A DNA stretch of 64,000 nucleotides from Certhia americana (GCA_018697195.1 CM031858.1:90801120-90865119), one strand, 5' to 3'. Positions 24,301-37,900 are shown, counted from the first letter of the stretch. Notes: generated by a model not told the origin, from the letters alone. Numbers and translations: made by a program.

Positions 24301-25689
24301 AACAGACAGACCTGAGAACTCCATTCCTCTTTTCATGCCTTGCCTTATCCTCATGTCTATAAATGGATCAAACTTCTTATTTACCTAGGAAAGGAAAAAC
24401 AAAAAAAATCTGTAATGGATTCGCAATCAAGAGGAAAAACAAAATAAATTCCAGTGGTTTAGCTTAGTTGAAAACCCAAAGAAACAGAGAATATAGTGAT
24501 TGGTTCTTTATTTTACTGATTTAATATCTGTTTTGTTATAGAAATGACCACAGAAAATACATTTAAAGATTGTTTTCTAGTGTACAAAAATATGCTAGAT
24601 TAAAACAGATAGGGCTTTTTGAAAGCATTTATTAAAGAAGAGAATACATGAATTTTTTGAAAAAAGAAAAGAAAAAATATTTTGAAGTACAGGGGGAAAT
24701 TTGTTTGGACTATTCACCTAGGTTTTGGTCTGATCAGGTTTGTGAAATTACGTTTTCTGTGAGAGAGATAACAGAACATTTAACGCAAAAGTTTCTGAAG
24801 CCTCTTTTAATGTTAAAGTAAGATCCCCCTTGTTCTGAAAGCCAAAAACTGTGGGGGTTTTTTGACTTATTTTTTCAGCAGGAATCTTGGAAAAACTGAA
24901 GGCACTACAGATTTGCAGAAACGAGTCTACCAGCTTTGTTTACCTACAGAACACTTATATCTTGCAGCTTTTCTGAATTCATAATTTTGTTCTGGAATAA
25001 AGTTACTAATAATGGTAAGGAGAAATTGACTGTGTTTTTGTTAGGTTTTTTATTTTTCCCCTTTTTCCAAGTAGAGTGGATTTATACACATTATGAAATT
25101 CACTTACTTCAGAGAAAGAATTACACTTTAGACCATAGCAAATATTAAAGTTAGCACAGTGCAAACAATCTTTTTTTAGACTGAAAATATTTAAGAAAAT
25201 TACTATAATATGCCATCATAAGTTTATCAGTTTTGTTAAATAAGTTTAATTGAGGAAGTCTTCCTTGTATAATGTTTCTTAACCTTCTTCCTAAATATTT
25301 GATATTGTATCATGCAATGCAAGTGTTGAATTAATTTTCTCCCCTGATGCTTTTGCACTTCTGTGGGAACAAAATGATTTTTTCAAGTGCCTCACACAGC
25401 TTCCGTTGGCTTTAGTTCCCTTTAAAGGTTGCCAACTCAGGCTGCACAGATTTGGATCTTCCCTTTTGTACCTGTTATTTTCAGGCTTAACCCTAACTTC
25501 AGTGTTAAAAAATTCAGAGCTATAAATAATCAGTTCGTACTTTTAACTACAGAGGAGCTCTGTTAATCCTTGGAGAGCCATATCTTTACATGCCCAAACA
25601 CTTCTTCAATACTTTATTTCCTGTTGTCAAGCCGTGATACCCAACGCACAAAACACACATGCAAGAACAAGCAATAAATACCAGTTTGT
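21316..25689. other. Gene-free unique sequence
   Basis: No supported gene or named repeat. A 70-codon plus-strand frame at 23626-23838 has five cysteines and a CSKGH motif and is slightly more protein-like than its neighbours; it is listed as a finding. A short CAG run lies at about 22897-22910. Confidence 0.5.
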
Positions 25690-25990
25690 TAAATCTCTCC
25701 CCCTCTCCCTCTGGTGAGAAATGCATGTGTCCCGACTGGATGTACATGTGTTTTCCCATGTGAGACTCCCCTCTCTGACAACAAACAATCCATGTTTGTC
25801 ACTGCCATTGAACTGACTAATCCAGGCAGTATAGAAGGCGACTTATATATCACAAAACAATGGGACTAATTTGAGTGACAATCACTTAAGCGGAGCGGGC
25901 TCCTCAGCGGCATGAAAGCAGCGCAGGGCTCCAAAGTGAAATTTACCACTGCTTAAAAACACAGGAATAGCAGCGGCAACACACAAGGGA
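25690..25990. promoter_or_regulatory. Possible promoter-proximal/regulatory block
   Basis: The 300 bases left of the CpG island's A-tracts contain several CpGs in otherwise AT-rich DNA, including AAGCGGAGCGGGCTCCTCAG at about 25889. Binding-site-like words cluster here: CCATGTTTGTC (forkhead-like, about 25790), AACAATGGG (SOX-like, about 25856) and a TATA-like CTTATATATC at about 25842. Next to the only CpG island in the window, this suggests promoter or enhancer sequence. The motif matches are short and common, so function is inference. Confidence 0.3.
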
Positions 25991-25996
25991 AAAATT

Positions 25997-26045
25997 AAAA
26001 AAAAAAAAAAAAATATAACAAAAAAAAAAAAAAAAAAAAAAAAAA
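25997..26045. repeat. Interrupted poly-A tract
   Basis: A17 at 25997-26013, a TATAAC interruption, then A26 at 26020-26045. Flanks show no retrocopy or target duplication that I recognise. Confidence 0.95.
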
Positions 26046-26143
26046 CCACAAAATAGAAGGATAGAGATTTTTCATAGGATCAGCCAGATAAGAGAAAATA
26101 CTAGGTGAAATTATAAACAAAATTCTCATCAGTGCTTTCTCAT

Positions 26144-26210
26144 TATATATATACATATATATATATATGTATATACACACTTTTTTTTGTTTTTTTTTGT
26201 TTTTTTTTCC
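26144..26210. repeat. (AT)n and interrupted poly-T tract
   Basis: An AT/ATAC dinucleotide tract from about 26144 to 26180 is followed by three T8-T9 blocks separated by single G bases to about 26208. It lies directly left of the CpG island. Confidence 0.9.
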
Positions 26211-26237
26211 CCTCCAATTCCCCTATATGGTGAACAC

Positions 26238-26870
26238 TCGATCACTTTTTCGTGGGGAAGAAACTAGTTTGCCACTCCTTTCCGGGGCAGCTCCCCCTTT
26301 CCCGCACCCCGCCGAAGTGACCCTCGCCGCGCTCCTGCTGCGGGCGGGGGTTCGGGTCGGACATGGCCGCGGGGCTGAGCACCGGTCCGCTCCCCTTTGA
26401 GGTCTCACGCCTTCGGGTTTAGGACGGCGGCTGACGCCGTCCCGAGCCGTGCCGGAGCGGTGCCCGCTGCAGGGCTGGGCTCGGGGCTCGCCGGGCTCCG
26501 CGGGGCGATGGAGGCCGGCTCCGGGCGGGGGCTGCCCTGAGGGGACGGCGCGGCTTCAGTGGAGCTCTTGCACCCCCTACAGGCCGCCCGCCGTGCAGCG
26601 GCCCAGGGGCGGCCATGGCGGGGACAGCGGCACCGCGCCGGCCCTACGGAGAGAGAAAAAACACCCTTCAGTGGCATTTCCTCCAGCTTTTCCTGTCGTC
26701 CGGAGCAAGCACTGCGAGCTTTTACCCTTCTTCTAAATTAATTGCCGGACAGCGGAGGATTCTGGAGGAAGAGGCGCACAGGGAGGAGAAACTTCTCCTG
26801 TGCGGCAGAGCGGCTCTCAGCTCACCCCGTGCTGACAGGAGCTGGGAAATAAATAGGAGAAGGCCGTTCG
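26238..26870. promoter_or_regulatory. CpG island (candidate promoter/first exon)
   Basis: About 630 bases with high GC and dense CpG, including GGCCGCGGGG, CCGGGCTCCGCGGGGCG and GGCGCGGCTTC, in a window where CpG is otherwise rare. In birds and mammals such islands usually mark RNA polymerase II promoters, so this is the best evidence for a transcription start here. Its direction is not settled. A minus-strand donor-like site (GGGGTGAGC, about 26826) and a plus-strand ATG in good Kozak context (GGCCATGG, ATG at 26615) are both present. The plus-strand frame from that ATG is 87 codons and has no recognised domain. No first coding exon can be assigned. Confidence 0.8.
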
Positions 26871-26875
26871 CAGTT

Positions 26876-26956
26876 TAATAAATAAATAAATACATGAAAA
26901 CGGCCAGCTTCCAAGGCAATGTTAAGGGAAGAAAATAAATAAATAAATAAATAAAA
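26876..26956. repeat. Two (AAAT)n microsatellites
   Basis: AAAT/TAAA repeats at about 26876-26893 and 26932-26956, separated by about 40 bases of ordinary sequence, at the right edge of the CpG island. A further GGAAATAAATAGG lies just inside the island. Confidence 0.93.
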
Positions 26957-29900
26957 AGACTTGTCAGCCTGACAAAAGGCTTGTGTGGAAAAAAAACACA
27001 GGCTGGGAGATCCCCGATTCCTAAACAGGCATCTCAGCAGAGCAGTGTTCCCACAAAAGATAAGGAGGCTAGTAGGCTAGTAGAAGTAATTCCCATCCTT
27101 CCAGTGAATCTAAAATAAAGGTGTCTACAGATGGGGCACGTTTGAAAAGAAACTGAGCGTCCCATCTCAGGCTGAGTTGTCTGTAACCTGTCCATCCGTG
27201 AGCCGTCTCGGGATCCCAAGCACACATCCAGAGTACTGAGTACCCGCTCATCCCAGCTGGGTACCACTGGGGCTTGCAACAGGCACCAATGCCAGGGAGC
27301 AGGACAGACTCACCGGTTTGAGCTCAACTCCAACTGACCGGCCTCTTTGCAGGCACCCTAATGCCATTACATCTGTATAAAAATTGGGTTTGAAAAGTTT
27401 TGTTGCCTCAGTTGCACCACATAAATCTTGTTTGACTCAGCTGCAGTCAAGTTCCTGGAGATTGACACGGATTAGAGTACTGTAGAGAAAAAAACCACAG
27501 GAATGAAAGAGGCAAAGGGAAGGCCTCCAAAGGGAAAGTTCACTGTGTAGGCCAGTTTCCAGTTTTTAGGCAAGAGAAATTACAGGTATTTAGTGTGACC
27601 TTCCTGTTTTTGCTCATCATGCCCTACCTGAGCAGTAGTCTTTCTACCATTTTTATTATATGTATATCTGTTACATATGGGGATACAATTCAGACCAGAA
27701 TCCTAATTTTATACAGCCAGTGAACAAAGTTAGTATTAGTTTTGAAAGCTCAGACCAAAACATTGATCCCATCTCTTCAAATCCACAGGTATCCTATCTG
27801 TCAGTTTTAGCAGAACATGAAAGGAAACATAAGATGTCTCCCTCGTACTCACTTGTCTCCTGAGGTGGAGCAGCTTGTTTCATGATGATGTAGGGAGACT
27901 GAGAACCACCAAAACACCCTTCCTGCTGAGACAGCTGTAGGGGAAATCCACCATACTCCCAAAATTCATTTTGACCTATACAAACCAAGCAGTGAGAAAA
28001 AATCATAGAAGTAGCCCATTTTCTCCTTACAGTCACAAGGGCTGGACTTCATGTATCAATAGGTGGAGGTGTGTTCTTTTGAGGGTTTTTTTGACTAAAT
28101 GGTTCTATATGCAGGGTGTTTAGTTAAAGCAATAAATAACATCCACCTTCTCATTAAAAAAATCAGGATTGAAAATGCTACCATCTCTTATCCTTGGCTT
28201 ACTGGTACACAAGAATGTATGAAGGATTCCTTCCCTCAATTACACCTCCTCAAGATAACATTTCTTAATTAACACCTTAATTAGCACTGAGAGGGTATGG
28301 CCTGTAGTTTATTGGATCTATTTCGCTCTCCAAGCAGCTGCATTGCTTTTAATCAGCAGCAATATTTCCCAGAAAGCAGAAACAACATTCCTCTTCTAAA
28401 TATGCTGCATATGTTTCATCATTTATCTCCCCATCCACCACGGGGAATCCTGTGTAAAAGTATGCTTTATACCTGGGCTTTTGCTCTTCTCTAAATACCT
28501 GGAGTATGTTTTTTCCTGACTGGCAGTAAGAAATTAATCTCAACAGCAAAGGCTTGGGCAAGTGAAAAGACTGACCTCAGTTTTACTTCCTAACCAAAGG
28601 TTGTAGTAACTTGGGCTATTCAGGTAGTAAGTGATAGGGTGTTTACGTGCATAGGTGAAGACAAGATCTCTTCAGTAACCTCATTAAAAATGACTGAGAA
28701 AGCATGTAAATTAATTGTGCAACACAGCTTGTCTTTTAACTTCTGCTTATCTCCAATTTAAACTGAAAACACAGCAATAAGATTTTGATGTTGCCTGTAT
28801 GAGCAAGTTGGTATACCAATTTGGCCTGACCAGCACAGTGAACAGGGAGCTGCTACTCTCAGCTAAGCAACATCTGCTCTACACTTGCAAAAGCAGGATA
28901 TGCCTCCATGCTGCTAGGCTTGACAGGCTATGCTAGTTCTTAAATTACAAGCGAAGTAGGATGCTGTTGGTGGGGTGGCCATTTTCAGCAGAACAAATTA
29001 CAGTCTGTGTCTGAAACACAGCTCTTCTGAAATCAACCAGTTTCAGTGGGAACAGAACTGAACTGTATTCCTGCTGGTATTTCATTGTAATGACAGTCCC
29101 TAATTTTCCCAACCACTAGAGCACTAAGCATGTGCCCTGGTAATTGTCTACTTTTGCAGCCAAAAAAACTGCATAAAGTCAGCAGAAGATGTGCATATGC
29201 AGCATACAAGAGAGTAGCAGACAGATGAACCTGAGAAGTGCTGAAAACAGTAAGAGCCTAACAACACTAAATTAATTTTAAAAATGCTCAACATACTACT
29301 TTTTTCTGGGGTTTTCCCAGACAGAGTGCCCAGTAACTCACTATCGATAAAGCACTGACAAGTGTTAAAATCAATCATTTATGACAAAAGTTTAATTTAT
29401 TTTTTTATATTATATTTCAGTATCATTCTTCTTTCACTTTGGCTTACACCACTTTCATTCAGTTAGCAACTGTCCTGACCAAATCAGCGTAAATGACAGA
29501 AACCAGGTAACAATTTATAAGGTTGGGTTACTAATCCCATAGGAGTCTTACTTCAGCTGCCGTGCTGAGAAATTACCTCTCAATAGACCCACATCAGAAA
29601 TACTGAAAATGTGACAGAAAACACCAAGCAAGAGGGCAAAAAAGAACATTTGAAAGGAACGTGTACTGCTAGGATTTCTGGAACTTTAATAGCTTTCCAC
29701 CTCAATTTTGGCCATCGTGAACTCAAGCTAAGAGAAAAAATATATCTTTTTAATGAGTTTTACAACATGCAAGTTGCTTTATAATATATTACATAATGAT
29801 GTAAGTGCCATAAAGAAGGTTGTGTGCTGCTCTGTAAAACGTATTAGATCATCAATATTTCTAGTTTCGTCCTGAGGAATTAGAAATAATGATGAAGATT

Positions 29901-32900
29901 AGAGTTACAAGAATTAAAAAAATCCTTTGAATTGAACCATTCAGCCATCCCCAGGGAAATACTAAGGAATTTGTAGGCTGAGAAAATAGGTAAGTTTATA
30001 GGTTCTCCTTAGGTGAAAGAAGTCATGTTAACATCATAAGTTTTATACAAACTTTCCATATGCTGTAGTACCCTCTCTGCTTACCCCTAGGTTTCACTCC
30101 CTTGCACCCTTATTGTGTAGCCCAGTTGGAAGCAGATTTATTAAAAATGATCCATCAACTTTTACACAGAAGGAGGTCAAACATCTTTCAGTAGCATGAT
30201 TCAAAACAGGAATATCCATTTAATCCTCCTGCAAATGACAGGCCAGTGGAGTTTACATCAGTAAGAACAGAAGCAAAGAAAGTTTGAAGAAGATTAATCC
30301 TTCCACTAATGCCATTTCTTCTTGAAGTCACCCTCACTCTGTCTCACTTCTGCAGATGTTCTGTATTCCTGGAGAAGAATGCAGACACCTGGAGATATCT
30401 TCCTTCCAAATATTTTTTTCTTGTTTTTTGCCTTTGCTCAGGCATGTGTTTTCAACTTCTGAAATACCTGTACAACTGCTCTGCACATTAGGCAATCAAC
30501 AAGCTAGAAAGGATTCTTTACTGAATAGGTCTAGAAAATAATCTCATATAGGTTTTTGACAGTTTGATTAGAATGGTTCAGTATTTAGCTACTTCTTAAA
30601 GGCTAGCTTGGCACATAAGTGCCCAAATGCAGCTTCAAATCTGACATTGAGCAAGCTAAATCATGCTGGCTGTCAATAAGACATAGATTTCTGTGGGGTT
30701 CTTTTTGTTTTAAATGGGACTTGAGTTTTAATGATATTATGCAAAAAACAGACTGAGGCTAAAGTGATTGAAAGTGAAAAGAGGGATTAATTAGCGAGCT
30801 AAATGTAGTGATTTTCATCATATATATTACTTATAGCTCATTGTGCACTAACACCAATAACCACCATAAGTGCACAGAAGAAATGCTGTCTGGATCTAGG
30901 GTCCAGAGTCAGAAATTCTGGCAAAGCTATATTAAAAACTATGCCTACTTTTAAAGTTAGAAAGCAGCCTCTACCACAAAAGATTTGTGTTCATTATGAT
31001 ATAATGAACAGAAGTTGGTGAAAGCATGTGAGGTCTAACACAGCCTGGTGAAATTATGTTTCAGTCTCCATTGTTTTCATTTAAAATAACTGTGATTTCC
31101 AAATTCCTAGGCTTTGTTTAGAGTGAGAAAGTAAACCAACATAACATTTCTGAAATGCTGATTCATGTGGAAACATGGGAAAAGAGGTCTGAAGCTCTCA
31201 GCATCAGCATGAACAAGCAACTGGATCTGGCCTGGTAAATTTTCCAATTTTGACACGGGGCAAAAGTGGCTTTTGGCATTTTAGAAGCACCCTTTGTTGT
31301 GAGTCTCTAATTTTTGTGGCAAAAGATGCAAAGAAAATGCAGTAGGTAGAGAAGCCTGACTGATGCTGCAGAAGCCTAGGCATCTAAAATGATCCAGTTA
31401 AAGAAGACCTAAGAGGTAGAGAAAAGGAAGAAATAAACATTAAGTTGGGAATCAGAGAAATAAATCTGTTTCCTTTCAGCAGGGAGTGCAGTCTCCAGGC
31501 TGGTATTAAGCTCAGAAAGATAACGCTGTTATGGATATATTCCTCAGGCATAAAAATTAAAGGAAGTAGGAGAGCACTGAAATGGCTCTTTAATGTCCTC
31601 TGTGATTATAAACTTTGCACCTGGCCTCACAAATTTTCCTTCTATAGTTCTTTTGCCTAAGTCAAATACAATGTAACAGCTACATACTGTACAAGGTTTA
31701 ACTGTCTCATTTCAGAAGAGTCAGAAATTATATTTTTACAGTTTATTAGAACAGTGAAAATCAACTGGATCATTAAATACTTCGAGTGATTCTCCAGACA
31801 GCAGCTGTTCCATACTTGTCTAGCTGTTCCCTCCCAACTGAAATTAGTTCTTAGAATAAGTGCATAAATTCTTAGATGTGAAACAATGCTGACAATCAGG
31901 TGGGAAACCCAGTGCTGGCTTCATTAACATTATTATGGTTCATTTTGCTTTCTAATAAAAATTAAAATCAAGACCCCCTGACACACATATTTATTGTCTT
32001 GCTATCAAGTAACTGATAATCAATGTAGGTCAAGAGCAATGCATTGTTAAAGTTGACTGAAATGTCATTTCTCACTTCATGTTTGTAGCCATTTTATGTG
32101 TGTGCTTTCAACCCCTAAAATCTCAAGGATTTTTTTTTGATGATGTTGTGTTAACCATAGGCCTACACTGAAGTTTTTTTCAAATCAAGCATTAGGTCAA
32201 GCAAGTTCATGAGAGAACTGGGAAGTTCTTGCTGCTGTAAGCTTAGCCACAAGATAATAGTGAAACAGTTCCAAGTCTTGCCTGGCATTTTGCATTGAGT
32301 TTCAAAATGCCTCATTATCTTCATCTATCTTAGGGTTTAATTTTTTAATGCACTATACTAATTATTCACTACTAGGAAAAGAGCAATACTTTAGAGTGAA
32401 CTGAATTGCCACCTTGGCCTCCACTGGCTGTGCTGGCTGAACATTAATCCACTAGGGTAGGAGCTTCAGATTCCTGCAGTAAACTTAGATACCTTCTTGT
32501 GGATTTTCCTTCCAACACTAAAGAATTTTAACCCAGAGAAAGGTCTCACTAACAGAGTCCCAGAGTAAACTCAGCATGGCTAAAGTTATACAGTCATTTT
32601 ATCAGTATGGAAATGACAGAAAAACCTCTGAACACCCATCTGACAAGTTATATTCATGTAGTTCAGATGTGATTCATGGAATGGTCCTTGTTAGGGGTTC
32701 TTTCCTTGAGAGGTTTCATTACACATGAATGGGACATGTTGCATACAAATAGAGTTTTTCTGTCATGGGAGAGCCAGGAGATGAAACATAATTCTAAGAT
32801 TAATAAGATTAAGCCAAGTCCTTCAAGTGATATGATCACTGGTCCAGACAGAACATTCCACTTTGCCAACTCCTAATAGTGCTAAAGCAAGTGCTGAAAG

Positions 32901-33049
32901 AGTAGAACATTTCTGTCAGAGGTTACATATCCTGTAACAAAAGAGAAAGGAAATGCAAAGCAAAAAATCCAGACAGCAATGAATTTACAGTAATACCTTT
33001 AACAGCTAATCAATTAAGTTGTACACAGAAAAACATTTCTTTTTTAGAA
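26957..33049. other. Gene-free sequence right of the CpG island
   Basis: No supported coding exon. The first 350 bases are less AT-rich and may be transcribed with the island. The rest is AT-rich and unique. Open frames are under 85 codons and conflict with each other. Confidence 0.5.
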
Positions 33050-34820
33050 ATCTGCTTTGCCATCTGCGATATCATGCTGCAGGGGTTGGATGGCTTCCAT
33101 CTCAGTAGAAAAGAAACCAATATTCTCGGAGAAACACTGGCTAGACTAGTCAGGAGGGCATCCAAAATGAAATATGCATACTTGGTGCTTTTAAAGGACC
33201 ATTTCACAAACCTGAAAATAATTAAAAGACATATCAAGCCAGAGAGAGGAATCAAAGAGAAAAATGTAAATGTCAGTTTGGAACTTTTAAACAACGTTTT
33301 ACTGGGTGTCCAAAAAAACATTTCCATACCTGACAGAAAAGGCTATATGGATTTAAAAAAGAGCCTGGTTTAGTGGGGAAAGGAAGGTAGCTATAAAGAA
33401 AGGGAACTAAAAAGTAATATAGAAACAAGATTAAAGTAAAGGGGAGGAGAAGTGGAGAGCAATGAACATAAACTAAATAACTGCCCAAAACTGAGAGAGA
33501 AGCAAAGAATAAAATAAAAATCAAAAAAGATCATTGGCCAGAAGAGCTAAGGTATACCTTGTCTGATAGTAATTTTGGAATAAAGGGAATCCTAGTAAAG
33601 GAACAGAACCATTATCAGATGATAATGGGAGGTGTGTAAATATTAATACAGCAATGCATTTTGTTGTGAGGAGAAATAGGGTGAAATGTTAATCATCTCA
33701 TGATCATGACATATATTCCACCCCCATATTAAAGCAAAGAAATGTTAAATAGTCTGTAAAGTTGGGCATTTTGAGATTAGTAGCCTTAAATATTTGCTTC
33801 AAATAATCTGAAGGCATTAATTTTCCTGTATTGTTATCGTTGCTTTTCAGTAATTCTTAAAATACTGAGGTTTTCCTAAAGGCTAGAAGAAGGCCAGTGA
33901 GAAACTGATATTTAAAAAGGAAAAATTGGATGATGTCAGTAACTGCAGGCCTGCTGTCATAATAACACTGGAAAAAAATGATGGGATGGCTGATAGGAGA
34001 CTTAATGTACAAAGAATCAAAAGAGAGTAAAAAAACTCTAGTCTCAGTCAATATGGGTGTATCAGAAATAGATCTTATCAAGGTAACTTAATATATTTTT
34101 AATAAGATTAGAAATTTGGTTGCTAAAGATAATCGAGTTGATATAGAGTACTGAGGTTTCAGTGAGGCATTCCATTTATTACAACACAACACTTTGATTA
34201 AGAAATGAGAGCAATACAAAATCAACATGTAATATATTAAATGGATTAAAAACTAGCTAACCAATAAAGCTGAAAAAGTGCTTCTGAGCAGAAATTATCA
34301 TTAGCTTGTGCTTCTAAATGAGGTCTGAAAAAAATAGTTCTGCTCTTTATTCTATTTTTATCAATGATATAGAAGACAACTTTAAATAGCAGCCCATAAA
34401 AGTTTGCAGGTGGCAGAAAAGCAGCAGGTACCGGAGATAATAAAGAAGTCACTGCTGCAGAACTATCTGGCTTGCTTGACAACATAAGGTCATTTTAATG
34501 TAACAAGTTGTAAAAACCTAAATGTACTCACAAAGAATGAAGGACATATTTATGGTTGGAGGGCTGTTCTGGGTAAAATAGTGATGATGAAAAGGATTCT
34601 TAGGGTGAAGGCAAGGTCAGTGGGAGATAATCAGCTGAACAAGAGTTCCCAGTATGATGCTACACCAAGACGAACAGAAATTTGATAACACAGTGCTCTT
34701 TGATCTATCAGACAAAACTATAATAAGATCAAATGGCTAGAAGTTAAACCTTAGTAAATTCAGGGTGAAAAAGGAAACACATTTTCAGTAGTGAAAGTGA
34801 AAATAGTGAGTATATATCTC
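33050..34820 (+). mobile_element. Old CR1 LINE fragment, sense
   Basis: Words of a sense CR1 occur in the right order. GGGTTGGATGGCTTCCATCT and GCTAGACTAGTCAGGAGGGC (33084-33165) belong before the RT. GTCAATATGGGTGTATCAG (about 34048) corresponds to the QHGF region. AAAGTTTGCAGGTGGCAG (about 34398) corresponds to the FADD region. TTAGTAAATTCAGGGTGAAA (about 34751) belongs to the 3' part. The element is heavily mutated with internal deletions, and its frames are short; the 99-codon frame at 33074-33373 is a remnant of the region before the RT. It is clearly older than the CR1 at 19785-21315. The exact 3' end is uncertain. Confidence 0.8.
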
Positions 34821-34879
34821 CTTTAATGCATGTGATTTTAAAATATTGCTTGGTGGCTTGCTTTTTACTTTATTTCTTT

Positions 34880-34940
34880 CCCCCCCAAAAAAAGAAAAAA
34901 AAAAAAAGGGAGAGAAAGAAATAAAGGAAAAAAAGGGGTT
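34880..34940. repeat. Purine-rich tract
   Basis: After a short C run, about 55 bases are almost entirely A and G, with an A13 core and GGGAGAGAAAGAAA. This is low complexity with no coding meaning. Confidence 0.85.
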
Positions 34941-37900
34941 ATTCAGGCATGGCTTATATTGCATAGAAGACCATCATCTCACCCTATTAGTATTATTTCT
35001 GAATCTTACATGGACTTGGCTAGTGCCTTCATTGCCACTTTTAGCAATGGTGAAGTCACTGTCATTCTTGTCGGGTAACGCCAATTAATGCACCTCTGAA
35101 TAACCGACATGGTTCATCACAAAGGCTACATTTCAAACTTAAGTGGGGATTTGAAGTGTTATCAGTAGTGCTACAGGTAGCATTGTTCTTGCCATTCCTT
35201 GTATAAATTAAAAATAGAAAAAAAAAATCAAGTTCATAAAAAATTAGTAAGGCCTCTTTCTCCAATTAAAAGCTTAGCATTAGGTCTGGTGGCCTTACTT
35301 GACCTTTGCTGGCTTCTTTGATCTGATTCTTGTCTTCAGACCATCCCCAAGTGCTTGAAAAACACGTTGGTCCCAGGCACAACCCTCAGAGTGGACTTTT
35401 TTCTTTTAAAGTGCTTAGCTCACCTTGCAATTCACAAACCTGTGCCATTTGCTGCAATGGGCAACTCACTATCTTCCCATCCAGACAGGAAATTTTGGAA
35501 AAGTTTGACTGGGAACAGTTTTCCCCAGTAATGGTAGGATCTTTCCACTCTTTTCAAGAATGACTGAGTCCCTGTTCTTCCTTAGTTCCTGGGAAATCAC
35601 AACACCAGCCCTGTGTAAACGATAGCAGCTCAAAATCTTTTAGCAGAGTTTCATCTAAAAATTTTAGCTGAGATCCAAATTAGGCTTTTCAAAAAAAGGA
35701 ATAAAGTTTTAGTCAGCCACGAGTACTCTAAGTGTTATTAAGCATCATCACCTATGATTTTACCTAACATTTTACCTTGTTAAAAACAAGAGACTGAAAG
35801 CATTTTGAAGTCATATTTAAGCCTCCTGCTGACATTGTTGTTCTGAAGTATGGGGACTTTATTATGTTACTTGGACGTGTGTTAAGGGACATTACTGACA
35901 TTCCCCATAGTATATAAAATTGGGGAAACAGCTAAAAATGTTTTGGTTACCTCTCAGATCTACAAAAAGAAAGTATTGAAAGTTAACAATTAAATAAGTA
36001 TTTTCTTATTAGAAAGAAAAGTAAAGCTGATCTGCTATTTCAGCCTGCTATCTGAATATAGGGTGAGGGAAAATTAATTATTTTTTTGATATCTGGAATC
36101 AATTTTAATAGAAAAAGAAATAGAATGAAAGAAAATAAACAATTCAGAAATATCAGTTAGAAATCAGAAGTGACGTGAACACCAAACAATATTCTGGGGT
36201 CTGACCATACCAGGCCTTCCTCTAATACAAATGAAAGGTAATCTGCAATTATGGGCTCTAATTATTTAATAAAATGTTTATTTGTATTTCTAATTCTCTG
36301 GGTGAAATTCAATCTCCTGCACTTGTAAGAGGCCAAAGTAATTGGGGTCTATGCACTGGTTGTGTAAAGGGACTGGTGAGGTGAAATTCATCCTTCCTGA
36401 CCTGAGACTCATGACTACTCCGTGCTGCTCCGGTTCCCTGGCCAGCTGCTCTCATCTGTGCCTTTGCAATGCTTGGTTGGGAATGGCAGTTGCAATCACT
36501 CCAGGTAGTTTATAAGGGTTAGAGCTGGTTTGGGTGTCCGTTTATAATTTCTCTTTCCCTTCCTTGATGGATTATCTATCCAGAGAAGTTCTTCATACTT
36601 CACAGAGAGACTTAAAAAAATACTCAAAACAAGCACATTTTTCTGATTGCACCACAGGTGAAGCCACTAGTGTGGTAATAGCTTGAAACATCCCTGGTCT
36701 TCAGGCATCAGACATTGGAGCAGAGACATTTTACATTCACTCACAATGGAAAGGAAAAGAGATATCTAAACAGAAATTGTCTGTGATATTTTTAATGTTA
36801 ATTCCTTCTCTGTATGTCAGAAAGAGACAGTCTTTAGTATATGTATGTGTAAGTCAGCATTTTGTTTTTGTAAATAATTGTGAGAGAGGAAGAAGATAGA
36901 CGAAATCTATTCGGTTTTGGTTTGGGTGCATGTGTATGTATTAAAATTTCCAGAGTCAAGGGGAGCTGTGGAGATGAATGATGAAGCTGAAAATTTCCAT
37001 TCACACTCTCATGTAAAAAGAGATTTGAACAGAAATCAAATGCTAATACAAGTAAAGTTTTGGTCCATTTTACTGTAAAATGTGCCAGAGTTAAGGCAAC
37101 ATTTTGGATGCTTTGGTAAATGCAGTAGCCTAAGACAATCATGTGCTATCAAGCTTGCAAATTATAGGACATTCTTGTTATCTTGCACATGTGTCTTCCA
37201 GCCCAAATACTCTTTCAGAGTCACTGAGCATTTTCTCTTACATTACTAAATCCCCAAACAACAGAATGTGAACAATGCTGTGGGACTGAACAATATCTTG
37301 ATTCAGTCCATGTAGAAGAGTCTTAAATACACGCTATCAATGATTTTTCAAATCTCTGAAAATTATCTATACACTTATATTCTGCAACAAATAAAGCACT
37401 TCTATCAGCCCACCAGAAGAAAACATTCAATTAGACCATTTATTTTAAGGGAGATTTCAATTTAAAGCTTTATATATGGACTCCCAAATCTTAAAAAAAT
37501 CCTTCTTTCTCTGTTGGAAAGAGTGGAGGGGAAAAAAAAAGTGACTGAGTACTTTGAATGAAGACTTTGAGCAGGCCCTTCTTAGATTGTTTCTTACTGA
37601 AAGCCTTGGTGAGCGTCTAATTATTTCCTATAGAGCCACTTTGAATTGAACCATAAGATTCCAATGTGTATTGAATTTAAATTCTACTTATGGGCTCTGC
37701 TTCCTTTGATTCTGCATTTCTAGCAAGGGGAGCTCCTTACACCACATTAATCATAATATATGGAAGGGCTTCTGTGTTTGCTTCTGCAGTGCACTAAGTT
37801 GTCCCTGAAGATAAAAAAAAATCCCCTTGGAAGAAAAATCTCATTCTAAATGAAGATTTAAATTGAAATTATTGGAGAAGTTAAGAGGAAAAGATATGCC

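Noticed and set aside
26405..26677. Minus-strand Arg/Pro/Ala-rich frames of 65-90 codons
   Set aside because: They lie in the CpG island, where few stop codons occur, and overlap one another in different frames.
33010..33327. 105-codon minus-strand hydrophobic frame
   Set aside because: It is antisense to the old sense CR1 at 33050-34820.
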